Origin: a virus
Strand: one strand, 5' to 3'
DNA length: 23,236 bases
Virus record (IMG/VR): IMGVR_UViG_3300022928_000124
Coordinates: 1-23,236 of that record
Below the pieces are notes generated by a model that was given only the letters and a program-made list of their open reading frames with translations, did no database searches and was not told the DNA's origin. The position numbers were made by a program, and so were the translations under genes. This document shows positions 1 to 8,500 of the stretch, piece by piece (position 1 is the first letter of the stretch; every line of letters begins with the position of its first letter).

Positions 1-619
1 TGTCACTGTACTCTTCTTCAGGCTCATTTGCGTATTCTTCAATTTTGTCTGCATAGTTTTCATAACCTGCTAATTGTAGTATATCAGCTAGTTCTTGAAC
101 TGGAACACTTACCATTGCATCATCTTCACAACCACAGTCTTCTTCCATTTCAATATCATTTTCTTGAACCTTTGATTCTAAAACTCCACCTTCTAAATCA
201 TAAGCAACATCATTTAATTCATCCATTATTTGATTGAATGTGGTCATATCTACCTTGCTTGCAATTACATCTAAGTCACCATCATATTCGGTAAACAAGT
301 TATTAAAAGTAGGAGCATTATCATCTAGATACTCAAGAGCAGCATCACCATATTCGCCTACAAAATTATATACTTGATCATATCCCTTTTGTAATAGTTC
401 AGATGTTAATGGTGCTTTTTTTGCTTCATTCATTCTGTCTTCAATTTCTTGTCTAATCTCATCGTAGTTTTGACCTGGATACTTTTTCTCAAACTCTTCT
501 TTACCCATGCCTTCTTCTACGTCTTGGATCATATCTTTGACTGCGCCTTCTTCAACTGGTTGCTCTTGCTCCAATGAGATTATTTTATCTAAGTATTCTC
601 TCATATTGTCCATATTCAT
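1..619 (-). CDS. acidic hypothetical protein, C-terminus cut by window edge
   Basis: The reading frame is open from an ATG at 619 to the left window edge (206 residues seen, no stop), so the gene is partial at its 3' end. The start is chosen because AAGGAA lies 6 bases upstream; a second ATG two codons later is possible. The visible protein is strongly acidic, begins MNMDNMREYLDKIISLEQEQ, and contains a CGC triad around residue 163 (EEDCGCEDD), followed by a short predicted helical segment and a run of Asp/Glu. I recognise no domain. It lies 10 bases after the stop of the peptidoglycan-binding-like gene, whose stop codon abuts this gene's ribosome site, so it is probably co-transcribed and made late. 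A virion-internal or scaffold-like role is possible from position and acidity, but this is inference only. Confidence 0.75.
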   Translation of the reverse strand, partial: MNMDNMREYLDKIISLEQEQPVEEGAVKDMIQDVEEGMGKEEFEKKYPGQNYDEIRQEIEDRMNEAKKAPLTSELLQKGYDQVYNFVGEYGDAALEYLDDNAPTFNNLFTEYDGDLDVIASKVDMTTFNQIMDELNDVAYDLEGGVLESKVQENDIEMEEDCGCEDDAMVSVPVQELADILQLAGYENYADKIEEYANEPEEEYSD

Positions 620-629
620 TTTACTTTCC

Positions 630-1610
630 TTATGTGTTTGCACCAGTGATGCGTTTAATCATGTTTCTATTTGCTACTTTTGTAGTATTATCACTTTTTG
701 GTTGAGCAAGTTTAAGTGGATCTGCATTACCTTTTTTATCTGAGCCTTTAAATATGTCTCCAAAAGAATTTGCAATTCGATTTATAAAATCATCGCCAAC
801 TTTTTTCTCAGGTTGCTTTGGGCCTTGAGCCATACTATAGTTGCCCTGTGCATCTTTTTTATACATGTTAGGTGCCATAGGTAAACCTGTAAATCTATTT
901 TTATTACCAGGTCCACGTAGTTTATCAATGTCTTTATAAGGTGCTGAAGGATTTACTTTGCCTATTGTATCTGGCATATCTAATTCAGGACCTGTAGCAA
1001 ATCTTTTATCTGGGCCACCGCTCTTTGGTGTTGTCTTAGGTCTAGCAATTGGTGTTGCACCTGGTTGTCCAAATTGTTTCATTGCAGCTCTTGTCTGTGG
1101 ACCCATTATACCATCTGCATCTATTTTAGCACCTTTTGATATTAAATATTTTTGTATAGCTAGTGTTCTGTCATAATTTTTTGTATTAGCGGCAGTTGCT
1201 TTTACTTTGCCTTTTTTCATTGGCGTTTTAGATATAGTAGATCCTTGTGAAATATCACTGTCTTTAGCCGCTGGTGCTTTTGCAATTGTAGATCCTTGTG
1301 AAACATCAGGTTCTTTTCCAATACGTTTAGGAAATATTTTTTCACCTTTTTTACTAACTTTGTTGCCTAAATTATTAAGAAAGTCTATGAACGGTCTAGC
1401 ACTAGGATTTGTTTTACTAACTCTTTTAGGAAGTTGGTAGTCTTGTGGTACCAGGCCTCTTTTCTTCAAACGGTCTAACTGTAATTTAGTTGGTGTAATA
1501 TTTGTACCAGTATAATAACCTGTTTCTAAATCAATCTTTTCATTAACAGTAGATTCCTCTTCTGCTATAATATCTTTTAAAGAATCTATTGCTTTATATA
1601 AGTCATTCAT
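630..1610 (-). CDS. virion-associated candidate with peptidoglycan-binding-like domain
   Basis: A 326-residue basic, Pro/Lys/Gly-rich protein. Residues about 147-180 (YDRTLAIQKYL, then DGIMGPQTRAAMKQF) match the PG_binding_1 pattern, in which a D-G-hydrophobic-x-G-x-x-T turn precedes a helix ending in F. The flanks look disordered. Residues about 100-134 hold two 17-residue tandem copies of a DVSQGSTI-type segment. The N-terminus (MNDLYKAIDSLKDIIAE) is a short helix ending in I-A-E, the form cut by T4 gp21 prohead protease, so a processed head protein is possible. The start overlaps the stop of the preceding gene by one base (TAATG), with AAGG upstream. No lytic catalytic domain is visible, so it is probably not an endolysin by itself. 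It could be a capsid-internal or baseplate protein; the domain call is moderately sure and the location is inference. Confidence 0.8.
   Translation of the reverse strand: MNDLYKAIDSLKDIIAEEESTVNEKIDLETGYYTGTNITPTKLQLDRLKKRGLVPQDYQLPKRVSKTNPSARPFIDFLNNLGNKVSKKGEKIFPKRIGKEPDVSQGSTIAKAPAAKDSDISQGSTISKTPMKKGKVKATAANTKNYDRTLAIQKYLISKGAKIDADGIMGPQTRAAMKQFGQPGATPIARPKTTPKSGGPDKRFATGPELDMPDTIGKVNPSAPYKDIDKLRGPGNKNRFTGLPMAPNMYKKDAQGNYSMAQGPKQPEKKVGDDFINRIANSFGDIFKGSDKKGNADPLKLAQPKSDNTTKVANRNMIKRITGANT
1237..1308 (-). repeat. 51-nt imperfect direct repeat inside the PG-binding-like gene
   Basis: The 21-base string GTAGATCCTTGTGAAA(T/C)ATCA occurs at 1237-1257 and again at 1288-1308, exactly 51 bases apart with one mismatch. 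On the coding strand this gives two tandem 17-residue units with core D(V/I)SQGSTI(A/S)K. It looks like a recent in-frame duplication in a disordered linker. Confidence 0.8.
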
Positions 1611-2113
1611 TACTTTGCCTTTTCAAACTCATATTTACGGGTTTCTAATCCTTTTAGCATATTTTCATTATACTTGTCACCAAAACTATCTTCTGCTTTA
1701 ACATCTTTTGCATCTTTGTAATCTGGATCATCTAGTTTTGCACTATACTCGTCACCTTCTTCTTTTATTGCTTCTTCACGAGCAATCTCTTCTGGATGAT
1801 CACTGTTAATAACAACTAAGTGACTTGCTGGCACGCCAACTGTTTGAGTAATATATTCATATAGTTGATGAGCAGTTACTGGATATTTAAGTTCTGCGTC
1901 CATTATAAACACTTCAGCGTTGTTTAATGTTTGGAAATCCATTGGGTGTTCTTGTATAGGTGTCTTTTTAGGTTTACTAATACTTGCAACTTCATATTTT
2001 TCTAATGCAGTTTCAAGTGCATTCATTATTTCATCATCGCCTTTTTCGGCCATCTTAATGCGAAACTTATAAGTTTGTTCACTTTCTACAAGGTAACTTT
2101 TAAAACTTTTCAT
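1610..2113 (-). CDS. putative capsid-targeted internal head protein
   Basis: A 167-residue acidic protein of unknown function. Its first ten residues, MKSFKSYLVE, closely resemble the capsid-targeting sequence of T4 internal protein III (MKTYQEFIAE), which ends in the (L/I)-x-E site cut by the gp21 prohead protease; here the predicted cut is after LVE. The body (residues about 12-115) contains a well-ordered alpha/beta segment with EHPMDFQTLNNAEVFIMDAE, which I recall as conserved in marine myovirus proteins without a known role. The C-terminal 50 residues are charged and low complexity. The start at 2113 has AAGGAT 9 bases upstream and a late promoter at 2138-2145. The gene follows gp16 and is coupled by TAATG to the next gene. 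Targeting is inferred from the motif, and the function is unknown. Confidence 0.85.
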   Translation of the reverse strand: MKSFKSYLVESEQTYKFRIKMAEKGDDEIMNALETALEKYEVASISKPKKTPIQEHPMDFQTLNNAEVFIMDAELKYPVTAHQLYEYITQTVGVPASHLVVINSDHPEEIAREEAIKEEGDEYSAKLDDPDYKDAKDVKAEDSFGDKYNENMLKGLETRKYEFEKAK

Positions 2114-2137
2114 CTTTATGATCCTTTTATATGTATG

Positions 2138-2145
2138 TATTTATT
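2138..2145 (-). promoter_or_regulatory. T4-type late promoter (AATAAATA)
   Basis: The minus strand reads GGAATAAATACAT, matching the T4 late -10 consensus TATAAATA at 7 of 8 positions. It overlaps the gp16 stop codon (GAA TAA ATA) and ends 24 bases before the next start, leaving room for a short leader with the ribosome site AAGGAT. Confidence 0.65.
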
Positions 2146-2656
2146 CCTTTTTGTGTGTATTACGTCCTAATATTTCCTGTAATAATTGTGTACGATCTAT
2201 TGCATGTCCTTGTCCATCCTCTAAATCGTCACCATTGTCTCTTGCTTGTTTAGCAAGTTTTGCATCTAATGTTGCTTTCTTAATTTGCAAATCCACCATA
2301 CGCAGTTTTTTATTAACTTTGTGTTGTTTTGCACTTAATGCAGTATCCAACATACGACTTGCATTGTTAAATATTTCTCCACTAAAACGTGCCTCTACAT
2401 TCATACCCAAGTCCATGAGATCCTTAAATGTATCTTTTGCTAAGTCTGCAATGTCATCCATTTCTTTATCACTAGAGTCAAGCTCTCGTACACTAGGTAA
2501 AGCAGCATCTATTTTATCTACATTTGCCATAGCAGTTTGTAATTCAGGAATATCGTCTGCAGTTACAGTGTCTACAGTCTTTTCACTTTCTTCTTTAGAC
2601 AAAGGCATTTCTTCGCTAACTTCAACATTAAAAAGTTCTTCTAGTTTTTTTGTCAT
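2141..2656 (-). CDS. gp16: terminase small subunit gp16
   Basis: A 171-residue protein resembling the T4-like small terminase subunit (T4 gp16 is 164 residues). This subunit recognises viral DNA and stimulates the ATPase and nuclease of the large subunit gp17 during head filling. The diagnostic core is residues about 47-125: KIDAALPSVRELDSSDKEMD, then a helix with LAKDTFKDLMDLGMNVEARF and SGEIFNNASRML. This is the central oligomerising coiled-coil region conserved in marine T4-like phages. The acidic N-terminus and charged C-terminus are variable. It follows gp4 with a late promoter over the gp4 stop. Unusually, the large subunit gene gp17 does not follow; two uncharacterised genes and a partial third do. 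Identification is confident from family memory. Confidence 0.88.
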   Translation of the reverse strand: MTKKLEELFNVEVSEEMPLSKEESEKTVDTVTADDIPELQTAMANVDKIDAALPSVRELDSSDKEMDDIADLAKDTFKDLMDLGMNVEARFSGEIFNNASRMLDTALSAKQHKVNKKLRMVDLQIKKATLDAKLAKQARDNGDDLEDGQGHAIDRTQLLQEILGRNTHKKE

Positions 2657-2685
2657 GTGGGTTCCTAGTTATTAATACTAGTACT

Positions 2686-2693
2686 TATTTACT
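2686..2693 (-). promoter_or_regulatory. probable late promoter (AGTAAATA)
   Basis: The minus strand reads CGTTAGTAAATAAGTAC, a TAAATA-type late element that overlaps the gp4 stop (TAG). It lies about 30 bases upstream of the gp16 start at 2656. Positions 1 and 2 of TATAAATA are not matched, so it is weaker than the other late sites. Confidence 0.45.
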
Positions 2694-3132
2694 AACGTTT
2701 GCCGTTGTGAAAAATATCTTCTTCAGTTACAACTCTAAAGCGTAGACCTTTATGCTTTGCCCATTTTGCAGCAGCTTCCCACTTTGCATGGTTAATAGCA
2801 ATTGCAAGTTTTTCTTGTTTACGAGTTTTTTCTGTAAGTATTGTTTGTGATTTAGGTTTTACTTCTATAAGCTCAGCATGTTTTTTACCATTCTTATCTT
2901 GATACATTACAACAAAGTCAGGTACATAAACTGTACCTTTTCCTGTTAGTGGATTACGATAAGGTATTTGTATTGCTTCACTTGCCCAATTTACAACGCT
3001 TGGATGATTATCACAAAAACGCATAAATGCATGTTCCCATCCACTTCTGTATCTTGGAGATTTATTTCCACTATACTTTTGTGGATTTTTCATTTCATAT
3101 ATGCCGTTTGCAAATTTATTACGGCTAAACAT
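2692..3132 (-). CDS. gp4: head completion protein gp4 (T4 gp4/gp50 family)
   Basis: A 146-residue basic protein, close in size to T4 gp4 (about 150 residues), which is needed to finish DNA-filled heads before tails attach. Characteristic features include MFSRNKFANGIYEMKNPQKY at the N-terminus, RSGWEHAFMRFCDNHPSVVNWASE, the YVPDFVV strand, and ELIEVKPKSQ. The E..., PDF and E-x-K arrangement (E34, D72, E89-V-K91) is the PD-(D/E)xK endonuclease pattern of TnsA-like proteins and agrees with the suggestion that this family processes DNA ends. The start is 1 base after the stop of the previous gene, with GAGG upstream. It is part of the late tail/head operon 8753 to 1. Confident call; nuclease activity is an inference from the motif. 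Confidence 0.88.
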   Translation of the reverse strand: MFSRNKFANGIYEMKNPQKYSGNKSPRYRSGWEHAFMRFCDNHPSVVNWASEAIQIPYRNPLTGKGTVYVPDFVVMYQDKNGKKHAELIEVKPKSQTILTEKTRKQEKLAIAINHAKWEAAAKWAKHKGLRFRVVTEEDIFHNGKR

Positions 3133-3133
3133 T

Positions 3134-3505
3134 TTAAGCCTCTATTTGTCTGGCTATGTTTTCATTGGGAGTAATATTTTGTTCGTAACCTAATAAACTA
3201 GAACTGCGTCTACTTAAATTTAAAAAGGTAGGAACTGCACTTTTTAAATCAGCAACACCTTCAAATTGTTGTATAATATCTAAAATGTTTACATTAAGTT
3301 CGTTGGCAGCTTCTATTGTAGCAGCAGTTAGTGCTGCTGCAGCGTCAGTATTTGCAGTTCTTGCTACAAAAAAACTTTTTGCAGCTTCATATTCCATATC
3401 GGTCATACTAATTTGATTTGTAAAATAGTTTGTAAAATAATCCTGTACTCTTTGGTCAAAATTATCTGCAGGTTGTACTAGAGGTAAATTTGTATCCTGT
3501 GCCAT
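3134..3505 (-). CDS. conserved small myovirus protein, possible structural
   Basis: A 123-residue, mostly helical protein of unknown function. The N-terminal third has FDQRVQDYFTNYF followed by SMTDMEYEAAKSFFVART; the middle is an Ala-rich helix; the C-terminal third has FLNLSRRSSSLLGYEQNITP. I recall similar ORFs beside gp4 in T4-like cyanophages, with the same 'FLNLxRxxxSLLG' ending, annotated only as hypothetical or structural. It begins 1 base after the stop of the tail-tube-like gene (GCAGGAACATAATATG, with AGGA as ribosome site) and ends 1 base before gp4, so translation is probably coupled to both. No signal peptide or membrane segment is visible. Confidence 0.8.
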   Translation of the reverse strand: MAQDTNLPLVQPADNFDQRVQDYFTNYFTNQISMTDMEYEAAKSFFVARTANTDAAAALTAATIEAANELNVNILDIIQQFEGVADLKSAVPTFLNLSRRSSSLLGYEQNITPNENIARQIEA

Positions 3506-3506
3506 A

Positions 3507-4796
3507 TTATGTTCCTGCGTCTACTAATTTGCTTAAAGGTTTACTTACAATACTACTTTTTTCACCTACAGTTCTCATATCACTAATTTTAGCTGCATTG
3601 GATTTTGTGCCTGCTCTTGGAACTTGATTTGCAAAACCTATATCATATGTGCTAGAATTTATAATGTTACTTCTATATGTTTGAATATTTTGTCCTTCAG
3701 AAAATACTATACCATTTGTAGGCACTATATCACTATTATTAGGTCTTGTACTAGTTGTATTTTCGCCTTTAAAAAAATCTATTATTCCATTCTCAATTCT
3801 CCCCACACGGTCATTAACAAGTTTTTCTGCTGCACCAGTTACTGGTACTAATATATTACTACTAGGCTTTTTGCCAGTTAATAGATTGTTAGCAAAAATA
3901 CCAATAGTGTCCTGTATGACATTTTGGGTATTAAGACGTGATTGATTAAAGATTATATCTGCATCTGTAATTGTCCCAATTACATTTCCCTGAAATAAAT
4001 CTTTAGGACGTTCACCTGTTGTTGTTCTAATAGAACCATCTATAAATGCGTTATCTTCTCCAATAGCTGCATTATCTGCACTTAAATCACTTACCTCTAC
4101 ATCATAATGTATATCACCAAACCCACGTGGCGTAATATTATTGACAAAACCTGTAGCATACTTAACCGTTTCATATGCTATTTGCATTGTGTTTTCCATT
4201 AACCCGCCGTTAGCATAAGCATGTTGATCATGACTAAAAGCAGTAATTATAGGATTTACAAGAGTATACTCACCAAATTTATGATTGTGCATACTATAGA
4301 TTTTTATGTTTTTAAAAAATCTTTTATTACCTCTTTGTAATCCCCATTGTTGTTGGGTTCTGTTTGCGTACTTATCTGAAGTTGTATAACTGTTTCCATC
4401 TAAATCATAAGTAGGATCTGCATTATAATATATGTAATATTTGTGCCATAAGTTTCTTATATTTTCTTTTGCATCATCATGAAATCGTATTGTCACTGGC
4501 TGATATTGAAAACTATGATGACTTTGTGTTTTTCTATTGTATTGATTATGGGTTTGCACATCTAGTGTATAAGAAGGCAAGTCTGCACTTTTAACAAGAA
4601 TTGGAATTTCTAACTGTTGTATGGTATCAAATAATGTAGCAGCATCTGAGGTAAACTCAAATACAACATGGAATAAGTTACTGTATTTTGGTTGTAACTC
4701 ATAGTTATTGTCTACGAAAGTTTTTGATGCGTGTTTATAATCTCTAACCGTCTTGTCAGAGGTCATTCCATTTAAAAGTGGATTAACACTAGCCAT
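3507..4796 (-). CDS. tail-tube-like baseplate protein (gp48/gp54-like)
   Basis: A 429-residue protein directly downstream of the tail tube gene. Residues about 36-220 show the tail-tube-like pattern: a beta strand NLFHVVFEFTSD, then LEIPILVKSADLPSYTLDV, NQYNRKTQSHHSFQYQPVTI, a helix NIRNLWHKYYIYYN, FFKNIKIYSMHNHKFGEYTL, and VNPIITAFSHDQHAYANGG with ENTMQIAYETVKYATG. In T4, gp48 and gp54 are gp19-related proteins that cap the baseplate hub and start tube polymerisation; the position fits that role. The C-terminal 200 residues are Asn/Thr/Ser-rich and unrecognised, making the protein longer than T4 gp54 (320) or gp48 (about 364). I cannot decide which of the two T4 proteins it matches. The start has TAGGAG 11 bases upstream and follows the gp19 stop by 16 bases. 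Confidence 0.75.
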   Translation of the reverse strand: MASVNPLLNGMTSDKTVRDYKHASKTFVDNNYELQPKYSNLFHVVFEFTSDAATLFDTIQQLEIPILVKSADLPSYTLDVQTHNQYNRKTQSHHSFQYQPVTIRFHDDAKENIRNLWHKYYIYYNADPTYDLDGNSYTTSDKYANRTQQQWGLQRGNKRFFKNIKIYSMHNHKFGEYTLVNPIITAFSHDQHAYANGGLMENTMQIAYETVKYATGFVNNITPRGFGDIHYDVEVSDLSADNAAIGEDNAFIDGSIRTTTGERPKDLFQGNVIGTITDADIIFNQSRLNTQNVIQDTIGIFANNLLTGKKPSSNILVPVTGAAEKLVNDRVGRIENGIIDFFKGENTTSTRPNNSDIVPTNGIVFSEGQNIQTYRSNIINSSTYDIGFANQVPRAGTKSNAAKISDMRTVGEKSSIVSKPLSKLVDAGT

Positions 4797-4812
4797 GTAT
4801 AACTAACTCCTA

Positions 4813-5430
4813 TTAGCCAGTTACAACCTGTCCAACTGTTCTTGCTACACTTGAACCAATACCATCACCTAATGGTGTTTGAACTGCATTGTCAAATCTT
4901 ACACTAAGAGTAATCATTGCTGGTTCTTGTGATGCATAGTCTAAATCATTGTAGTTTACATTGGCTATAAAACAACCATATAGTTCCCAAGTTTCAAGAA
5001 CGTTAGGAGTACTAGCACCGTTACCACCATCTAATATTTCAAAACGTGTAATAAACTTATAATCAATACCTGAAGCTGCACTTGATTGTTCCATAAAATC
5101 AAATTGCTTCTGTACTTGCTCGCCTACTAGTTTTGAAACTGAACCGTTTACATCATCACGTAAGTTTACTGTGATTTGTTCCCAAGTATGTTTACCTACT
5201 AAGTATACTTTACTGTTGTAAATATCAATTATGTTCTCTTCAAATGTAACACTAGGACGAGTTATATTCATTATTTGTTTTGTCATTTCAGTTCTAGGTG
5301 TGCTTACACCAAAGTTTTCAAAACTCGCTCTAAAACGATATTTTAGTTTTGGCATTAACAAGCCTTGGCTTGCCGCACTCTGGTCACCGTCAATAGGTAC
5401 TGTAAACTTTGTTAATGATGAAACTGACAT
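4813..5430 (-). CDS. gp19: tail tube protein gp19
   Basis: A 205-residue homologue of T4 gp19 (163 residues), whose hexamer rings stack to form the inner tube through which DNA passes. Seen in order: PKLKYRFRASFENFG, MTKQIMNITRPSVTFEENII, VYLVGKHTWEQITVNLRDD, then ETWELYGCFIANVNYNDLDY and EPAMITLSVRFDNAVQ. This is the two-sheet tube fold pattern found in marine T4-like phages. The start is supported by AGGAG 9 bases upstream and by a late promoter at 5461-5468. A hairpin terminator separates it from gp18 upstream, so tube protein is probably expressed from its own transcript, as expected for an abundant protein. The extra C-terminal residues (QTPLGDGIGSSVARTVGQVV) are Gly/Ser-rich. Confidence 0.92.
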   Translation of the reverse strand: MSVSSLTKFTVPIDGDQSAASQGLLMPKLKYRFRASFENFGVSTPRTEMTKQIMNITRPSVTFEENIIDIYNSKVYLVGKHTWEQITVNLRDDVNGSVSKLVGEQVQKQFDFMEQSSAASGIDYKFITRFEILDGGNGASTPNVLETWELYGCFIANVNYNDLDYASQEPAMITLSVRFDNAVQTPLGDGIGSSVARTVGQVVTG

Positions 5431-5460
5431 TTCATTCTGCTCCTAATCTAATTATAAAAG

Positions 5461-5468
5461 TATTTATC
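5461..5468 (-). promoter_or_regulatory. T4-type late promoter for gp19 (GATAAATA)
   Basis: The minus strand reads CTGATAAATACTTTTAT, 7 of 8 matches to TATAAATA, 30 bases upstream of the gp19 ATG. It lies just downstream of the gp18 terminator, so it restarts transcription for gp19. Confidence 0.7.
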
Positions 5469-5481
5469 AGTTTTTTGTCAT

Positions 5482-5507
5482 AAAAAATGGGGGTATAAAC
5501 CCCCATT
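5482..5507 (-). terminator. intrinsic terminator after gp18
   Basis: A perfect 8-bp inverted repeat, AATGGGGG at 5486-5493 and CCCCCATT at 5500-5507, encloses a 6-base loop. On the minus strand the stem runs straight into TTTTTT, the classic rho-independent form. It begins about 18 bases after the gp18 stop and precedes the gp19 late promoter. A T run on the plus side (5511-5517) could give weaker bidirectional activity. Confidence 0.85.
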
Positions 5508-5525
5508 GTATTTTTTTAATTTTTG

Positions 5526-8500
5526 TTAAACTGTGCTTGAAGCTGCTACGTTTCCACTTGCAATTTCACCAGTATTCTTTAATCTTATTGGAATAAAGAT
5601 AAACTCTGCTGATTTTACAGGTTCAATAGCAACGTCTACATATAATTCATTACGATCAATTCTATCTGATGTATTATTTGTGTCATCACATACAACCAAA
5701 TAATCATAAACACCACGCTTTGCAACTAAATCATTAAGTGTTTGCTCAATCTGTTGCTTTATTTCGTCTCTTGTTATTTTATCATTTGGTTCAAATACAA
5801 AGCCTGTAGCAATTGTCTGTAATTGTCGTCTTAAATATCCTGTTAATCTTGATACGTTAATACGATCTAATGCACTTGTAGATACAGCTCTTGTTTTATT
5901 TCCATAGTTTAGTATTCCGCTACCTTGGAAAAATGCTATTGGATTAACTCTATTTGTGTATAGTGTATCTCTTACACTTTCACGAATATTGTCGTTTATA
6001 AATGCACCTGTTGATGCACTAATATATCCAATACTTGCAACATTGTCTACTAGTCCACGCCTTGTGCCTGCAGGAGCAAACCAAGGGAAACTAATATCGT
6101 CACTTCTTGCAATTGTTCTTAATATTGCATGACTTGCTGGAACAACAATTGTGTTATTATTTAAATCGTTTGTTGTTGCACTAGGATAAAACACTGCCAA
6201 ATATGGATCACTTGTTACTAATCCATCTTCATTATTATCTGAAGCTGCTGCAGCATTTGTTGCCCAGTTTTCTATAGCAGTACTTGTTGCAGCTAATCTC
6301 ATTGGGCTATCGCCTACAACAAAAGCAGTTTGACGTCTATCATTATTTAAACTTACCATGTTGCTTATAAGCTCTGGGTATCCAGGAGCCGCAATTACAT
6401 TAAATGTTCTTGCATCTTCACGTAATTCTGCACTAGCATCTAATGCACTCTTCATTGCATTTACAACTACTGTTCTTACTGCCTTACGTCCAAATGTACT
6501 TCCGCTACTTGTTACCCATGCATCCTTTTCAGTAGGAAGTGTAGGATATAATGTAGTGCTACTAAAGTTTGTTCTACTAAAGTAATCTGATTTAAATTGT
6601 TTTACACCATATGTGCTACGTCTTGTATTGAATAGTAGTATCCCACGTGGATAAACAGTAGGGTCAGGTCTATCAATATCTAAGTAGTCACTTGTCAGTA
6701 AAGTCTTTGTGGTTGGAATAGTGCCAGTGACAACATCTGTTGTGCCGTCACCCATAAAACGTGCATCACCAAAAATTATTCCATTTTCAGTTGTAGTATC
6801 TGTCTTATCTATAGCAACCCATTTTGCTTCACCGTCTACAGTCTGACGTCTGTAAAGTGCTGGATAATTTTCTAAGTCACTTGTGTCAATCCATAAATCA
6901 CCATTTACTAGCACACTATCATCACTTTGTAGTGTAGGAGCAGTAGTACTAAAAATTACACCGTTTGGATCTGTATCACCTAATGCAAATCCTCTTGTAT
7001 CTGTAATATTTTGGTATCCTTGCCATGTTGTTCCATTATGTATCATAATGTCTGCTTCAAATCCGCCTGCATACCAATATGTATCTGCATCTGGATTTGC
7101 ACTTGGAGCACTTGTACTTGCAGTATATGTAGGAGCAATCCAGTTACTTACTATTAAATCACTGTTATTACCTGCTCTGACTTGTCCTGTTGTAATACTT
7201 GTAGTAATACCTGCATCTGTTAAAGGAGTACCTGATGTATCTTTAAGAATTATCACTCCGCCTAAACTGTGAGAAATTACCAAGTATCCACCTGTGTCTA
7301 CACTTGCACTTACATTACTTACATTTGCGGCATTTATATCACTTGCCATATCTGCTAATGATGTACCACTTAATGTTACTGTAACTGCAGTGCTAAGTGT
7401 TGTACTGTTTGCTGAACTAGCCTGTATTGTAAACTGTTCACTTGCAGTTAATGGAGTAGCACTATTTACTAACCCAGTAATACTTGTTGCGCCTGTACTA
7501 TATCTTTGAAACAATTTATATGTAACAGTATCGTTTTCTGTAACGTCATATTGTACATAATAACTTCCTGTACTAATATCTTTACCACCTGTAGTATCTA
7601 GATTCTTAAGTGCAGTTTGGTCATTTTCATATGCTGGTGCAGTACTTGAAACAAATGCTGCAGTTGCAGTATTATATGCACTTACGTCTGCTAAAAATCC
7701 TAAGTTACTTGAAGTAGTTTTTACCCAAACACTGCCTGTTGGACGTGGGGTAGTATCTGTTGATTTCCATGCTGGAACTGTATAGTGTGGATCTTGTGCA
7801 ATTAATGGTCTTGCATAAGTTCCTGCAGTTAAACCTGCATCAGTAAGAATTGTTCCACTTGCATTTGCTAGTACAATTTTACCATCTGCAACACTGTCTA
7901 CACCTACTGCAGTACTGTTAGCAAAAATTTCAATTTTATTACTGTGTACTGCTGCAGTAACGCCTGTAATACTTGCATTGTTTATACTTGTTGCTAATTC
8001 AGCAACTGTGCTACCAACCATTGTTACAGTTGTGCCGTTAATTGTTATACTATCACCGTTTGTAAACCTTGGACTTGCAATTGTTCCTGCAACAGTAGCA
8101 TGAGCTATTTGCCAACTTGCACTTCCTACTAGTACCCAAGCATTGCTTCTGTTTTTATAATAAACAGGATTACTTGTATTTGTAGCAACTAGTGCATAAT
8201 CACCTATAGCACCAATTGAAGTTTTTGGAACACCAGTATCTAAGTCAGTTGTGCTTGTAATTACTGTAGGAATTTTATTTGTAAATGCACCTGTACTCTG
8301 GTTCCATTCGAAAATTCCCCAACGTGTATCTGCACTTACGTCCCACCATACTGTATTATTTGTAGGATTTCCTAATGGACGATTAGTACTACTTGCTAGT
8401 TGAGCTAGATCTATATCTGCTCTTGTTACGTATGCTCTGTTGCTTACGCCTAGTAAACTGTAAGCTGCCATTAATCCATATTCATTTAACTCGTATCCAT

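Noticed and set aside
2118-2675. 185-codon plus-strand ORF opposite gp16
   Set aside because: It is antisense to a well-supported gene, rich in Ser/Leu/Cys as expected from the complement of a helical acidic protein, and has no recognisable domain.
5511-5525. Plus-strand terminator from the same hairpin
   Set aside because: The T run is three bases from the stem and no plus-strand gene ends here, so only the minus-strand role is claimed.
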